This document shows positions 9,478 through 19,500 of a DNA stretch of 64,000 bases, piece after piece. Source of the stretch: JBCDCE01 sp039182515 (lineage in GTDB: Bacteria > Pseudomonadota > Alphaproteobacteria > Rhodobacterales > Rhodobacteraceae). The notes below the pieces were generated by a model. The model was given only the letters and a program-made list of their open reading frames with translations, did not search any database and was not told where the DNA came from. The stretch's first letter is position 1. Each line of letters begins with the position of its first letter. The position numbers and the translations under genes were made by a program. The stretch covers positions 1 through 64,000 of the forward strand of contig JBCDCE010000005.1 of the NCBI GenBank assembly GCA_039182515.1, read 5' to 3'.

Positions 9478-10233
9478 ATGCAATCAACGGCGATCATAAA
9501 GACGACGGGCGTGTTGCTGACCCGCCCGTTGGAGGCAGCGGACCGCTTTGCAAAGGAGTTGAGGACTTCTTTCGAAGACCCCATTGAGATTTGTATCGCG
9601 CCGCTGTTGCGTATTGCTGCGACCCAGAACTCTTATGACCTGACAGATGTGAGCGCGGTTGTTTTCACGTCAGAGAACGGTGTGCGATTTGCACCCAATG
9701 GCGAGGGTCTCCTGGCGTTTTGTGTGGGGGATCGGACTGCAGCTGCGGCCAAAACCAAAGGCTATAAGGCGCGCTCAGCCGGTGGCGCGGTGCAGGATCT
9801 GCTACAAATGCTCTTTGATGAGCTTCCGGATTTGCGCACCGAAGACCCCATAACGGGCGACGTGCTCCACATTCGCGGCCAAGATACGGTTGGAGATGTC
9901 TCGCATCAGCTCAGATCTGCAGGCATTCCCGCGCGCGATGCAGTGGTTTACCAGCAGGTCGCTCAGGCGTTTCAGGACGAGCACGCGGTCTGGCTCAAAG
10001 CACATACGCATGTGATTGCGCCTGTTTTTTCACCGAAGTCTGCGAGTGCATTGCTGAAAGCCCTCGAAATGCTGCCAGAAAGTGCCTTGGGGCGCATAGA
10101 TTTGGTGGCCATGAGCGCCGCAGTCGGAGATGTTCTGGAAAAATCGGGCTATCAGCCCGAAATCGTAGCGCAACCCACAGGGGCGGCGATGTTAAAGGGT
10201 GTGACGGACCGCTTACGCGCTTGCAGCGCTTGA
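9478..10233 (+). CDS. hemD: Uroporphyrinogen-III synthase
   Basis: Cyclises hydroxymethylbilane to uroporphyrinogen III, the branch point to haem, sirohaem and cobalamin. A poorly conserved family; recognised from VLLTRPLEAADRFAKEL, the VVFTSENGVR segment, FCVGDRTAAAAKTKGY, HIRGQDTVGD and FSPKSASALLKALE. The protein has 251 residues from the ATG at 9478; a TTG at 9454 is in frame but has no family-like sequence. The downstream mitofilin-like and HemY-like genes lie on the same strand, a layout typical of Rhodobacterales. hemC is not in the window. Confidence 0.85.
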   Translation: MQSTAIIKTTGVLLTRPLEAADRFAKELRTSFEDPIEICIAPLLRIAATQNSYDLTDVSAVVFTSENGVRFAPNGEGLLAFCVGDRTAAAAKTKGYKARSAGGAVQDLLQMLFDELPDLRTEDPITGDVLHIRGQDTVGDVSHQLRSAGIPARDAVVYQQVAQAFQDEHAVWLKAHTHVIAPVFSPKSASALLKALEMLPESALGRIDLVAMSAAVGDVLEKSGYQPEIVAQPTGAAMLKGVTDRLRACSA

Positions 10234-10314
10234 GGGAACCGGAGCGCCAATATAGGGTCCGTGAAGACTCGTTTAAGACGTAGAATGCGTTAAGATTCGC
10301 GAAAAGGGTGTGGT

Positions 10315-11715
10315 GTGGCTAGATCGAAGAAGAAATCCAAAGAGATTGAAGACGCGGTGGAAGTGGCTGAGGACGCTGTTTCCGATGCGGTTGAAACCTC
10401 CAAAGATGCTGTAGATGACGCTGTTGATGCGGTTCAGGATGCAGCAGAAGATGCGATCTCTAAAGATGGGCCTGAAGACGCGCCTGTCGATGCACCTGAC
10501 GTTGACGCGCCATCAAGTGATGATCTCGATGCTGATCTTGAGCACGAAGCGGAAGCTGAAACCGAGGTAGACCCGGCCCCTGAGCCTGAGGCACCCGCTG
10601 AGCCAGAGCCAGCACCCGCAGTTGTAAACCAAACCGTTGTGCGAAAAGGCGGGTTCTTGCCGCTTTTGCTGGGCGGTGGTGTGGCAGCGGCTTTAGGGTA
10701 TTTTGTTGCAGACCCCGAGCGCCTTCCAAGCCCTGTTCAGAGCCTTCTGCCAGCCTCGATGCTCTCTGCGGAGGGCGACATGCAAGCCATGCTTGATGCC
10801 CAAGCCGGTCAGATTGCGGCTCTGGAAGCGCGTCTCGGAGAGATGGCAAGCATTGAGCCCTTCGATCCCGCTGCTTTGGAAGGTCAGATCGGCACGGTAA
10901 CAGATACCGTCGCCTCTATGGGGGACCAAATGAGCGGTCTGGAGACCAAGCTCACCGGCACACTTGAAACAGCGCTGGGCGAAGTGACAAGCACACTTGA
11001 TGCCGCAAACGCGCGGATCTTAGATCTTGAAAAGCGCCCGCTTGCCGCCGTGGCCTCAGAAGAAGCCATCGCTGCTTACGAGCGCGAGCTCGACGGGCTG
11101 AAATCAGAGCTCACGGCGCGCAGCGAAGAGCTGCGCAACACAGCAGCCGCTGCTGCTCAAGAGATCGAAACGGCAAAAGCAGATGCTGCAGAACGCGCCT
11201 CTGAAGCCGAACGGCTCGAACAATTAGCTGCAGCAAAAGCGGCCATGGGCAAGATCAATTCGTCTGTGGAAACAGGCGCTGACTTTTCCCAGGCCCTGAG
11301 CGATCTGAAATCTGTAAGCCCAGTTGAGGTGCCGGCGGTGTTTGATGCGGCCGCTGCAGGCGTCGCGAGCCTGGCGAGTTTGCAAGCTGACTTCCCAGAT
11401 GCAGCCCGTGCGGCGTTAGCATCAGCCAGAGCAGATGGAGGCATGCCAGAAGGCACAGGGCGACTGGCGGCGTTTTTTGCCAAACAAACTGGTGCACGCT
11501 CGGTGGCGCCCCGCGACGGTGACGACGCGGATGCGGTTTTGTCTCGTGCAGAAGCTGCGGTGAAATCTGGTGATCTAAGTGCAGCTTTAACGGAAATCCA
11601 AGCGCTTGACGGTGGCGCAGCAGAGGCCCTCGCAAGTTGGACGACGGCCGCTCAATTGCGCCTTGATGCGGCGACTGCAGCACAAGCGCTTAATTCTCAA
11701 CTTAATAATATGTGA
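10315..11715 (+). CDS. Mitofilin-like (COG4223) membrane-anchored coiled-coil protein
   Basis: 466-residue protein with a GTG start behind AAGGG. Residues 1-100 are strikingly acidic and Ala/Val/Asp/Glu/Pro-rich, with repeated DAV units; one TM segment lies at about 107-125 (GGFLPLLLGGGVAAALGYFV); then a long coiled coil (about 155-310) and an Ala-rich helical C-terminal domain. This layout (N-terminal low-complexity, one TM, coiled coil) is that of the alphaproteobacterial relatives of mitofilin/Mic60, which shape intracytoplasmic or inner membranes. It sits between hemD and the HemY-like gene, the usual place. The domain family is likely; the cellular role is inferred. Confidence 0.8.
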   Translation: MARSKKKSKEIEDAVEVAEDAVSDAVETSKDAVDDAVDAVQDAAEDAISKDGPEDAPVDAPDVDAPSSDDLDADLEHEAEAETEVDPAPEPEAPAEPEPAPAVVNQTVVRKGGFLPLLLGGGVAAALGYFVADPERLPSPVQSLLPASMLSAEGDMQAMLDAQAGQIAALEARLGEMASIEPFDPAALEGQIGTVTDTVASMGDQMSGLETKLTGTLETALGEVTSTLDAANARILDLEKRPLAAVASEEAIAAYERELDGLKSELTARSEELRNTAAAAAQEIETAKADAAERASEAERLEQLAAAKAAMGKINSSVETGADFSQALSDLKSVSPVEVPAVFDAAAAGVASLASLQADFPDAARAALASARADGGMPEGTGRLAAFFAKQTGARSVAPRDGDDADAVLSRAEAAVKSGDLSAALTEIQALDGGAAEALASWTTAAQLRLDAATAAQALNSQLNNM

Positions 11716-11725
11716 GGCCACCCTT

Positions 11726-13198
11726 ATGCTTTGGTCCCTGGTAAAAGTTCTCATTTTCGTGGCCGCGATTGCGGCTGTGGCCTTTGGTGCGGTTCAGCTT
11801 TTGAGCATGGACGGCGGCGTTCAGATCACCGCCGCTGGTACGGAATACACGCTTGGCGCGCTTGAAACGATCATTCTGATTGTCGTGCTGGGTCTGCTCG
11901 GCTGGCTTGTGATCAAGCTCTTGGGTTTTCTCATTGCGACGCTCAAGTTCATCAATGGCGACGAAACAGCCATTTCGCGTTACTTCAACCGCAACCGGGA
12001 GCGCAAAGGGTACCAAGCCTTGTCGGAAGGCATGATGGCTTTGGCATCTGGCGAAGGCAGCGTTGCAATGTCGAAGGCCAATAAGGCTGAGCGCTATCTT
12101 AACAAACCTGAGCTGACCAACCTCATCTCAGCTCAAGCGGCTGAAATGTCGGGTGATACGCGCAAAGCGCAAGAGGTCTACAAGCGGCTGTTGAAAAACG
12201 ACGCGACACGCTTTGTTGGTGTGCGCGGTATCATGAAACAAAAGCTCGCGGAGGGTGACACAGATACAGCCCTGGCGCTGGCTGAGAAGGCTTTTGGTCT
12301 CAAGCCCAAACATGAAGAAACCCAAGACGTTCTGTTGCGTTTGCAAGCCCAAAAGGAAGACTGGTCTGGTGCGCGTGAAACACTGGGTGCCAAGCTCAAA
12401 TATGGCTCCTTGCCGCGCGACGTACACAAACGCCGAGACGCTGTTTTGGCGGTCGCTCGTGCCACAGCGCTTAAGGAAAACGGGGAGACGGAAAAAGCCG
12501 CAGAAGTTGCGATTGAGGCCAATCGGTTGTCGCCAGAGCTTATCCCTGCAGCCGTTTTGGCAGCCGTGAGCTATGTGGAACAATCCAAACCGCGCTATGC
12601 TGCTCGGGTGATCAAACGCGCATGGACTGCGCAGCCCCATCCTGATCTTGCCGCCGCCTATGCAGCGATTGAACCCAATGAAGAGCATGCCGCGCGCATC
12701 AAGCGTTTTGGCGCACTGACCAAGATCCACCCTGATCATCCAGAAACAAAAATGCTTCTGGCGGAGCTCAATATTGCAGCCGAAGACTTCCCTGCCGCGC
12801 GTCGGGCTTTGGGGGATCTGGCAGAGACCACGCCCACAACCCGTTCGTTGGCTTTGATGGCCGCGGTCGAGCGCGGCGAAGGCTCTGACGACAGCGTTGT
12901 GCGCGGTTGGTTGACCAGAGCGCTCACCGCGCCGCGCGGCCCGCAATGGGTCTGCGATGTCTGTAATTCGGTGCATGCTGTGTGGAGTGCCACTTGCGAC
13001 GTTTGTGGTGCGTTTGACACGCTGAAATGGCGCGATGTACCTCATGACGAAGCCAGCATGCCAAACGCAAACGATATGCTTCCTCTTCTGGTATCTAAGC
13101 CCGAAGAAAGCGCGGCCGAGGTGCCGATCCCCGTCGTCACAGAAGAAGACATGAAAGAGGCTGTAGAGGCGGAACTAGCAGAAGAGACCCAGAAATAG
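11726..13198 (+). CDS. HemY N-domain TPR protein with C-terminal zinc-ribbon-like motif
   Basis: 490-residue membrane-anchored protein. It starts MLWSLVKVLIFVAAIAAV (TM1) with a second TM at about 45-75, the HemY_N arrangement. It then has TPR-like helical repeats from about 110 to 400. Residues 410-427 carry paired cysteines (C410, C413, C424, C427 in two CDVC units) that look like a small zinc ribbon. This is the alpha-type HemY-like protein, not protoporphyrinogen oxidase HemY; despite its position beside hemD, its role in haem synthesis is unproven. Its start is 10 nt after the mitofilin-like stop, with the ribosome-binding site overlapping that stop. Ends with TAG. Confidence 0.85.
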   Translation: MLWSLVKVLIFVAAIAAVAFGAVQLLSMDGGVQITAAGTEYTLGALETIILIVVLGLLGWLVIKLLGFLIATLKFINGDETAISRYFNRNRERKGYQALSEGMMALASGEGSVAMSKANKAERYLNKPELTNLISAQAAEMSGDTRKAQEVYKRLLKNDATRFVGVRGIMKQKLAEGDTDTALALAEKAFGLKPKHEETQDVLLRLQAQKEDWSGARETLGAKLKYGSLPRDVHKRRDAVLAVARATALKENGETEKAAEVAIEANRLSPELIPAAVLAAVSYVEQSKPRYAARVIKRAWTAQPHPDLAAAYAAIEPNEEHAARIKRFGALTKIHPDHPETKMLLAELNIAAEDFPAARRALGDLAETTPTTRSLALMAAVERGEGSDDSVVRGWLTRALTAPRGPQWVCDVCNSVHAVWSATCDVCGAFDTLKWRDVPHDEASMPNANDMLPLLVSKPEESAAEVPIPVVTEEDMKEAVEAELAEETQK

Positions 13199-13264
13199 GG
13201 CCTTCCGCCCAGCGGGAACCTTTGCTAAATGCCCAGCCATTGGCCGTTTAGCCTGATGATTTGG

Positions 13265-13340
13265 GCCGCTGTAGCTCAGCTGGTAGAGCACGTCATTCGT
13301 AATGATGGGGTCGTAGGTTCGAGTCCTATCAGCGGCACCA
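13265..13340 (+). tRNA. tRNA-Thr (anticodon CGT)
   Basis: Complete cloverleaf of 76 nt. Acceptor GCCGCTG pairs with CAGCGGC, discriminator A, encoded CCA. D stem GCTC/GAGC; anticodon stem CGTCA/TGATG (one G-T pair); loop TTCGTAA with anticodon CGT at 13298-13300; T arm GTAGG-TTCGAGT-CCTAT. It reads ACG threonine codons. Confidence 0.97.
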
Positions 13341-13377
13341 GTTTTGGCCAACGGTTCAGTTGGCTCCAAGGGGTCAC

Positions 13378-13405
13378 CAATGGGTGGCCCTTTGTTGTTT
13401 TTGAC
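13378..13405 (+). terminator. Terminator downstream of tRNA-Thr
   Basis: AAGGGGTCACC pairs with GGGTGGCCCTTT (two G-T pairs) around a short AAT loop, followed by a T-rich tract. It lies 38 nt after the tRNA and before the 3' end of the convergent siderophore-interacting protein gene. Confidence 0.65.
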
Positions 13406-13430
13406 GACCTGTATCGGTCCACAGGTGCTG

Positions 13431-14486
13431 TCAGCTTGTCCAGAATCCTGAAACGCGTAAATTTGTGCTGTCCCATCCTTGAGCTTTTGCAGTTTCACGA
13501 ACCATTTTGGCTTGGGAGCGTTCTCCAGCAAACCAAACCTTTGCATCGGGATGGTTTGGAAGCTTAGCGAGCACGGCATTGGCCAAAACATCCCCGTTTG
13601 CACGCGACAACCAGGTCACTTGGATCCCTGGTGGGATTTCAATTGGGTAGTCACAGGCTGCCCCATGTTCGGCCTCCAGGATCACTTCGCCGGTTACAGT
13701 GTTGGGTAGGTTTTCAAGAAGTCTGGCAGCCGCTGGAAAACCGGTTTCATCAGTGGCCATGAGCACTTTTTCGGCCTCTAAAATGCCACCGCCCGAGGGC
13801 CCTAAAAGACCAACGACCTGGCGGTCGCGCGACGTGTTTAGGTGCCCGCGTGCCCAGTCTGTGACACGGCCTCCTTCGTGTATGAACACGTCCATAACAA
13901 GCCTATTCGCTGTATGATCTACAAACCGAGTTGTGTAGACCGGACGGTGGGGCGCGTTGTCTCCCTCAGGCCAAACAACCGAGCCATTGGCCGCCACAGT
14001 AGGCCATGCTGGCACATCTCCTTTCGGTGGGATCACAAGACGAAAGTGAATTGCCGTGTCGCCGTGCTTTGACAGGTCTTCTCCTGAAAAAGTAACGCGT
14101 AAGAAATTTGGCCCCAACTCCACAACATCTTCAACTTTAACAAAGGTGAAATTGGGCGGAAGAGTGCCTTCCTTCGGGCCGGTGGACCACTTCATTTGTT
14201 CCGCGACACTCGGCATCACGTGCTGCATCTGAGAGACCACTGCGTTTTTCATCACAAAGAGCCAGTGTTCGTCTGCAGCCCCGACCATCCCTGCAGTTTC
14301 GCTTTTGGTACCTGGTCTCAATCCGATCAGACCATGCGCCGTTTCAACGGTGAGGTTCTGCTCTTTGTCTTCCAAAACTTTAAGATTGGCAGATTTTGCT
14401 TGCACCAGGATCATCTGACGCATTGAGGCAAAGCTCACCCCGGGCAGGTCAGCAGTGGCTTCAAATGGATAAGTCGAGTGGGGCAT
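13431..14486 (-). CDS. Siderophore-interacting protein (ferric-siderophore reductase family, DUF2218 + SIP)
   Basis: Cytosolic flavoprotein of the ViuB/SIP family that reduces imported ferric siderophores to release Fe(II). About 351 residues from the ATG at 14486 (MPHSTYPFEATADLPG). The N-terminal ~95 residues match DUF2218. They are followed by the FAD-binding part (FLRVTFSGEDL, IHFRLVIPPKG, HRPVYTTR) and the NAD-binding part (GPSGGG, ATDETGFPAAARLLE, VWFAGERSQ). A second member of the family sits at 30202 in the siderophore-uptake operon; the two share the same architecture and many motifs. This copy is next to an aldehyde dehydrogenase, not to transport genes. Start not certain: the frame is open to 14549. 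Confidence 0.88.
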   Translation of the reverse strand: MPHSTYPFEATADLPGVSFASMRQMILVQAKSANLKVLEDKEQNLTVETAHGLIGLRPGTKSETAGMVGAADEHWLFVMKNAVVSQMQHVMPSVAEQMKWSTGPKEGTLPPNFTFVKVEDVVELGPNFLRVTFSGEDLSKHGDTAIHFRLVIPPKGDVPAWPTVAANGSVVWPEGDNAPHRPVYTTRFVDHTANRLVMDVFIHEGGRVTDWARGHLNTSRDRQVVGLLGPSGGGILEAEKVLMATDETGFPAAARLLENLPNTVTGEVILEAEHGAACDYPIEIPPGIQVTWLSRANGDVLANAVLAKLPNHPDAKVWFAGERSQAKMVRETAKAQGWDSTNLRVSGFWTS

Positions 14487-14565
14487 GGCAAACCTCTTGG
14501 CAACAGTGTGTGTCCTGGCTTTGAAGGCTGGCAGAGGTATTTTATGCACTCCGCTCGCGGCAGCA

Positions 14566-14594
14566 AGATGGGCCAGGGAAAAACTGGCCCATCT
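14566..14594 (-). promoter_or_regulatory. Perfect 11-bp hairpin between the aldehyde dehydrogenase and SIP genes
   Basis: AGATGGGCCAG (14566-14576) and CTGGCCCATCT (14584-14594) with a 7-nt loop that is T-rich on the minus strand. Placed 3' of the dehydrogenase gene and before the SIP gene. No T run follows the stem on the minus strand, so it could be an mRNA-stabilising or processing stem or a weak terminator. Confidence 0.55.
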
Positions 14595-14607
14595 GCGTTA
14601 TTTGGTC

Positions 14608-16158
14608 TTAGAAGAAACCCATCGGGTTTTCGTCATAGCTCACAAGCAGATTTTTGGTGTTGCGGTAGTGATCAAGCATCATCTTATGATTTTCGCGACC
14701 GATACCAGATTTCTTGTAGCCACCAAAGGCCGCATGCGCCGGGTAGTGGTGATAGCAATTTGTCCAAACCCGACCAGCTTCTATCGCACGGCCGACACGG
14801 AACGCTGTGTTGCCGTTGCGGGTCCAAACCCCTGCGCCAAGGCCGTAGGTGGTGTCATTCGCAATCGCGATCGCCTCGGCTTCATCTTTAAAGGTGGTCA
14901 CCGAAAGCACCGGGCCGAAAATTTCCTCTTGGAAAATCCGCATGGAGTTATCGCCTCTGAACACCGTTGGCTGAACATAGTAACCGTCGTTCAAACCATC
15001 GCCCAGGGACGCGGTGTCGCCGCCAACCAGCACCTTGGCGCCTTCTTCTTTTCCAAGTTTCAGATACCCTGTGATTTTCTCCATCTGCTCACTGGAGGCC
15101 TGACCACCGATCATCGTTTCCATGCGCAGTGGGTTGCCTTGTTGGATGTTTTGCACGCGCGCAACAGCGCGCTCAAGGAAGGCATCTGCGATGCTTTCGT
15201 GCACAAGTGCGCGCGACGGGCATGTGCAAACCTCGCCTTGATTGAGCGCGAACATCGCAAAACCTTCTAAGCATTTGTCGAAGAATGCATCGTCCGCATC
15301 CATGATATCACCAAAGAAGATGTTGGGCGACTTACCCCCCAGTTCCAGCGTAACCGGGATTAGGTTTTCAGAAGCCGCCTTCATGATGATCTTGCCGGTT
15401 GAGGTCTCACCGGTGAAGGCAAGCTTTGCAATCCGATCAGACGTAGACAGCGCGGCCCCTGCCTCTTCGCCATATCCATTGACGACATTCACAACACCGG
15501 GCGGGATCAAATCACCCAGGAGTTCCATCAAAACCATGATCGAGGCAGGTGTTTGCTCCGCAGGCTTTAAGACCACTGCATTCCCGGCAGCAAGCGCTGG
15601 TGCCAATTTCCATACGGCCATCAGGATCGGAAAGTTCCAAGGGATAATTTGGCCAACGACGCCCAAAGGCTCATGGAAGTGATAGGCATATGTATTGGCA
15701 TCAATCTCTGCAATCGAGCCTTCATCGGCGCGGATCACACCACCAAAATACCGAAAATGATCAACCGCGAGCGCCAGATCAGCATTAACCGATTCCCGAA
15801 TTGGCTTGCCGTTGTCTAAGGTTTCGGCCACCGCAAGCGTCATTAGATTTTGCTCGATGCAATCCGCGATGCGGAACAGCATCGTGGACCGCTCTGTCAA
15901 AGAGGTCTTTCCGAATGCGGGCGCAGCCGCGTGTGCGGCATCCAACGCCGCTTCTATATCGGCAGCATTAGACCGCGCGACTTCGCAAATACCTTCTCCG
16001 GTGATCGGTGTGACATTCTCAAACCACTGACCAGATTTTGGATCAACAAACTTACCGTTAATGAAATTCCCATACCGCGGTTTAAACGGAAAACTGACAT
16101 CAAGATGGCTTGTATCAAGCGCTGTGCTTGGGCCATTTGGACTTGAATGAACGTTCAT
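14608..16158 (-). CDS. Aldehyde dehydrogenase (acetaldehyde-type, NAD-dependent)
   Basis: Cytosolic 516-residue NAD(P)-dependent aldehyde dehydrogenase close to the ExaC/AcoD group, which oxidises acetaldehyde and other short aldehydes. Conserved elements: FINGKFVDP near the N-terminus, [38 protein letters not shown], the general-base motif [10 protein letters not shown], the catalytic cysteine region [14 protein letters not shown], and [10 protein letters not shown]. The ATG at 16158 follows GGGAGGAA. The C-terminal [14 protein letters not shown] is characteristic of this subgroup. No alcohol dehydrogenase gene is adjacent, so the physiological substrate is open. Confidence 0.93.
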   Translation of the reverse strand: MNVHSSPNGPSTALDTSHLDVSFPFKPRYGNFINGKFVDPKSGQWFENVTPITGEGICEVARSNAADIEAALDAAHAAAPAFGKTSLTERSTMLFRIADCIEQNLMTLAVAETLDNGKPIRESVNADLALAVDHFRYFGGVIRADEGSIAEIDANTYAYHFHEPLGVVGQIIPWNFPILMAVWKLAPALAAGNAVVLKPAEQTPASIMVLMELLGDLIPPGVVNVVNGYGEEAGAALSTSDRIAKLAFTGETSTGKIIMKAASENLIPVTLELGGKSPNIFFGDIMDADDAFFDKCLEGFAMFALNQGEVCTCPSRALVHESIADAFLERAVARVQNIQQGNPLRMETMIGGQASSEQMEKITGYLKLGKEEGAKVLVGGDTASLGDGLNDGYYVQPTVFRGDNSMRIFQEEIFGPVLSVTTFKDEAEAIAIANDTTYGLGAGVWTRNGNTAFRVGRAIEAGRVWTNCYHHYPAHAAFGGYKKSGIGRENHKMMLDHYRNTKNLLVSYDENPMGFF

Positions 16159-16527
16159 TTCTTCCTCCCATTAATCAAATAACCGGTCCCATGCGATGGA
16201 ACCGCCAAAAGCTGGCGAGTCAAAATTAACGGCTGGCAGACCGACACTTTGGCATGGAAACAAGATTCGGGGAATAGCCTGACGTTCGCATAGACAGGAC
16301 GATCTCATTTGCGGCCAGAAGCTTGCAAAATTGGTCGTATCGGCAATGAACGGCTTACATTTTTCAGCACTGGGGCTCGAAAGAGCAATTTGTTGCATGC
16401 GCTGCTCGCATGAGATATTCCAGCGCAACTAGCAAGGTCGCTTCTGCGCGATAGCCAGTCTCCATCCCGTATTAACCGCCACACCCGCGACACGCGTCGC
16501 GTGCTTGGCCAGCTGAGGAGCAACGCC
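16159..16527. promoter_or_regulatory. Divergent intergenic region, aldehyde dehydrogenase / glutamate-synthase-like gene
   Basis: 369 bp without a convincing gene. It holds the dehydrogenase ribosome-binding site, a CATGCG/CGCATG small inverted repeat near 16396-16412, a 13-bp palindrome CACGCG-T-CGCGTG at 16491-16503 and the GAGGAG Shine-Dalgarno at 16515-16520 for the downstream gene. Promoter elements could not be assigned with confidence. Confidence 0.4.
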
Positions 16528-19500
16528 TTGCCTGCGATGCCGCCAGAGCCAGTTTTGTATGATCCGACGCTGGAACACAGTTCGTGTGGCGTTGGCTTTT
16601 TGACCCGCAAAGATGGTGTGCAGTCGCACGACGTCTTGCTCAAAGGTCACGAAGCACTCTGCGCCGTGCCGCACCGAGGTGGCATGTCATCAAAAGGTGT
16701 GGGTGATGGCGCTGGTGTTTCGGTTGATCTGTCGATTCCGTTCTTTTCCAAATTGACGAACCTTGACCTAAGTGCGGGTTCTTTTGGCGTGGGTAATTTC
16801 TTTCTGCCTCAGGACTCCAATAATGCGAGCGCTGCGGCGGTGGTTATTGAAACTGCTCTTGTCGAGGCTGGGTTTAAAACGCTCTTGATCAGAGAGATCC
16901 CTGTTAATGCCAGCGCCATTCCAGAGCGCTCTTTGGCCGATCAATTGCCGATGGCACAGTGGGTGTTTCAAGCCGAAGACGGGACCGTGGGCCGGGAGTT
17001 TGACCGCCGCATTCACGAGACGCTTTTGGCCATTGAAGCCCAGGCCTACACCCAGCCAGAGCTCGATGGCCTCTATCCAGTTTCGCTTTCGGCTCGGATG
17101 CAGGTGTTCAAAGGTCGGCTGAATTCATGGGAAATCATTCCCTATTTCGCGGATCTGTCCGATCCCGACCATGCCATTCATACAATGTACTTTCATACGC
17201 GGTTCTCCACAAACACCGACCCGCATCCATCCATGGCTCAGCCGTTTCGACTAATGGCGCACAACGGAGAGCTGAACACAGATAAGAAAAACCGGCTCTC
17301 TGAAGCGGCGATTGCCCTGGCTCGGAACAAATCCATTGTGCGGCCCAAAGGACAATCTGACTCGTGCCGATTGGACCAAACCCTCAATAGCAGGGTCTAT
17401 GAGGAGGGACTGGATCTTGTGACCGCTGTTGTCGCAATGATGCCGCCGGCCTGGGAAAACGACGCGCGCATTTCGCCAAAAGTCCGCGCGATGCTGGAGT
17501 ACTTCTCGCTTTCCGAAGAGAAAAACGATGGCCCAGCAGCTCTGATTTTCGGGGATGGGAATGTCATTGGGGCGCGATTGGATCGCTTGGGCTTGCGGCC
17601 TCTGCGCTCAGTGGAAACAGAAGACTACCTTGCAGTCATGTCTGAGGCGGGTCAGATCAACTTTCCGCCCGAAGACGTTTTGCGGCGCGGGCGGGTTGAG
17701 GCCGGAGGGATGATCTATTTTGATCAATCCAAAGGCAGGTCGTTTGAAACGCGCGAAGCGCTCGAGGCGTTGGCTGATGCGCAAGACTATCCAGCGCTTC
17801 TGGCAGAGGCCCAGGTCAACATAGACGATCTTCCCGAAGCCGAGCAGGACCCTAAAAGCGCAGCGACACGCTACGAAGGCGATTTGCAAACAGCGGCGCG
17901 ATATGTGGCTTATACTCTGAACCAAGAGAGCTTTAAGTTCCTTATGGACCCTATGCTTCAGACAGGCGTCGAGAAAGTGTCTGCCATGGGGTATGGCAAC
18001 GCAATCAATGCGCTCTCAGACAATGAAGGCGGTGTCGCGAAGTATTTCAGTCAGCGTTTTGCACAGGTGACCAACCCGCCACTGGATTCAATCCGTGAAG
18101 CGGATGGGATGACCTTGCGTGTCGCTTTGGGTGAAAAACCGCATCTGGGGCACAGCCGCTCGCGCCAGATCGTTGTGAATTCGCCTGTGTTGCGGATGAG
18201 CGAAGTTTTGAAAATCAAAACGCAAAGCGACACACCCTGGGACAGGTTTGATACACTTTACGCGCCAGTCTTCGGCAACCCAGAAGCAAACGAAGCGGCC
18301 CTTACAAAAGCAACAGACAGCATCGCCAATGCCGTTGTCGCTTTTGCGCGTGAAAAAGGCGGCATCGCGATTTTGACAGATCGTCATGTTTGCAAAGCAC
18401 GTGCGCCTATTCCGATGACGTTGGCAATCTCTGCAATCAACCAACGTTTGATCGAAGAAGGTATGCGTTTCAAAGTCAGCTTGGTTGTCGAAAGTGGCCA
18501 AATATGCTCGTCGCATCACATTGCTTGTGCCTTGGGTTTTGGTGCAGCCGCAGTCTACCCGCTGGCTGTTCGCCTCCGCGCAGAAGAGCAATTTGGCGAT
18601 AATGCGACTGAGGCTTTCGTGAAGTTCAAGAAGGCCTCGGAAAAGGCTCTTATGAAGACAATGGGGAAGGTTGGGCTTTGCACAGTTGAGAGCTATTCGG
18701 GCGGCGAGTTTTTTGAGCCGAATTTTCTCGATACCAACGATCCTGTTTTTGCGAAGTATTTCCCAAACATGAAGACGCCCGTCGGCGGGGTGCGCTTCAA
18801 CGTGGTGGCGAAGTCCATTGCGGATTGGCATGAACGCGCTTTGACCGTGCAAAGCGACAAAGATATCCCGATACTGGGCTTGTTTAAGGAGCGCTCCGAA
18901 GGAGCGGGGCATTCCTACGGAACAACAGCCGTCCGTGGCTTTGTGGATCTGACCGAAGAAAAGATCAGTTTTGCAGAAGCAGAAGGGGAGACGGACCCTT
19001 TCCGTTTGTTGACCCTTCGCCAGATGGACGATGCATTTGGAATAAACGAAACAGGCTACGTAAATTCATCCTTTGACAAGCTTTCGAAGGCGCAGATCGA
19101 CAATTTTGAGATCACACCGGGCTACCGGCAGTTTAGCCAGATGATGACGGACGAGCGTCATCGTCGCCCAGCGGCTTTGCGCGATGTTCTGGCTTTTCCA
19201 GCGGATATCACCTTTTTGGATACCGTCACCGAGATGAAGCGCGAGATGATGCTCTTTAATCGCGCAGGCAACCGGGATTTTGTGATCCGTGGCCTATCCG
19301 TTGAAGATCTTGGGGGTGGGGAGTTTTTGCTGCATCTTACCGGGCCAAAACGCCGAGACATGGGACGTTTGGACGTTCTTGCGGAAACTCTGGTGGAGCG
19401 GTTTGGTCGCGACATTGAAGGCCACTTCATTACCAAAGGCGCTCTGAAAGTGGCGACCACCGGGCAGGCGCTCGACTACATTTCGCGTCTGCGACCTGCA

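Noticed and set aside
11726..13198. Calling this protoporphyrinogen oxidase (hemY/hemG)
   Set aside because: It has membrane helices, TPRs and a Cys ribbon and lacks a FAD-binding Rossmann motif; it is the unrelated HemY_N protein.
13175..13603. Minus-strand frame across tRNA-Thr containing TRTYDPIITNDVLYQLSY
   Set aside because: A well-known spurious translation of tRNA gene complements that is often mis-annotated as a protein.
18088..18912. Long antisense frame (274 codons) inside the GltB-like gene
   Set aside because: Shadow of the conserved coding strand; no recognisable protein features.
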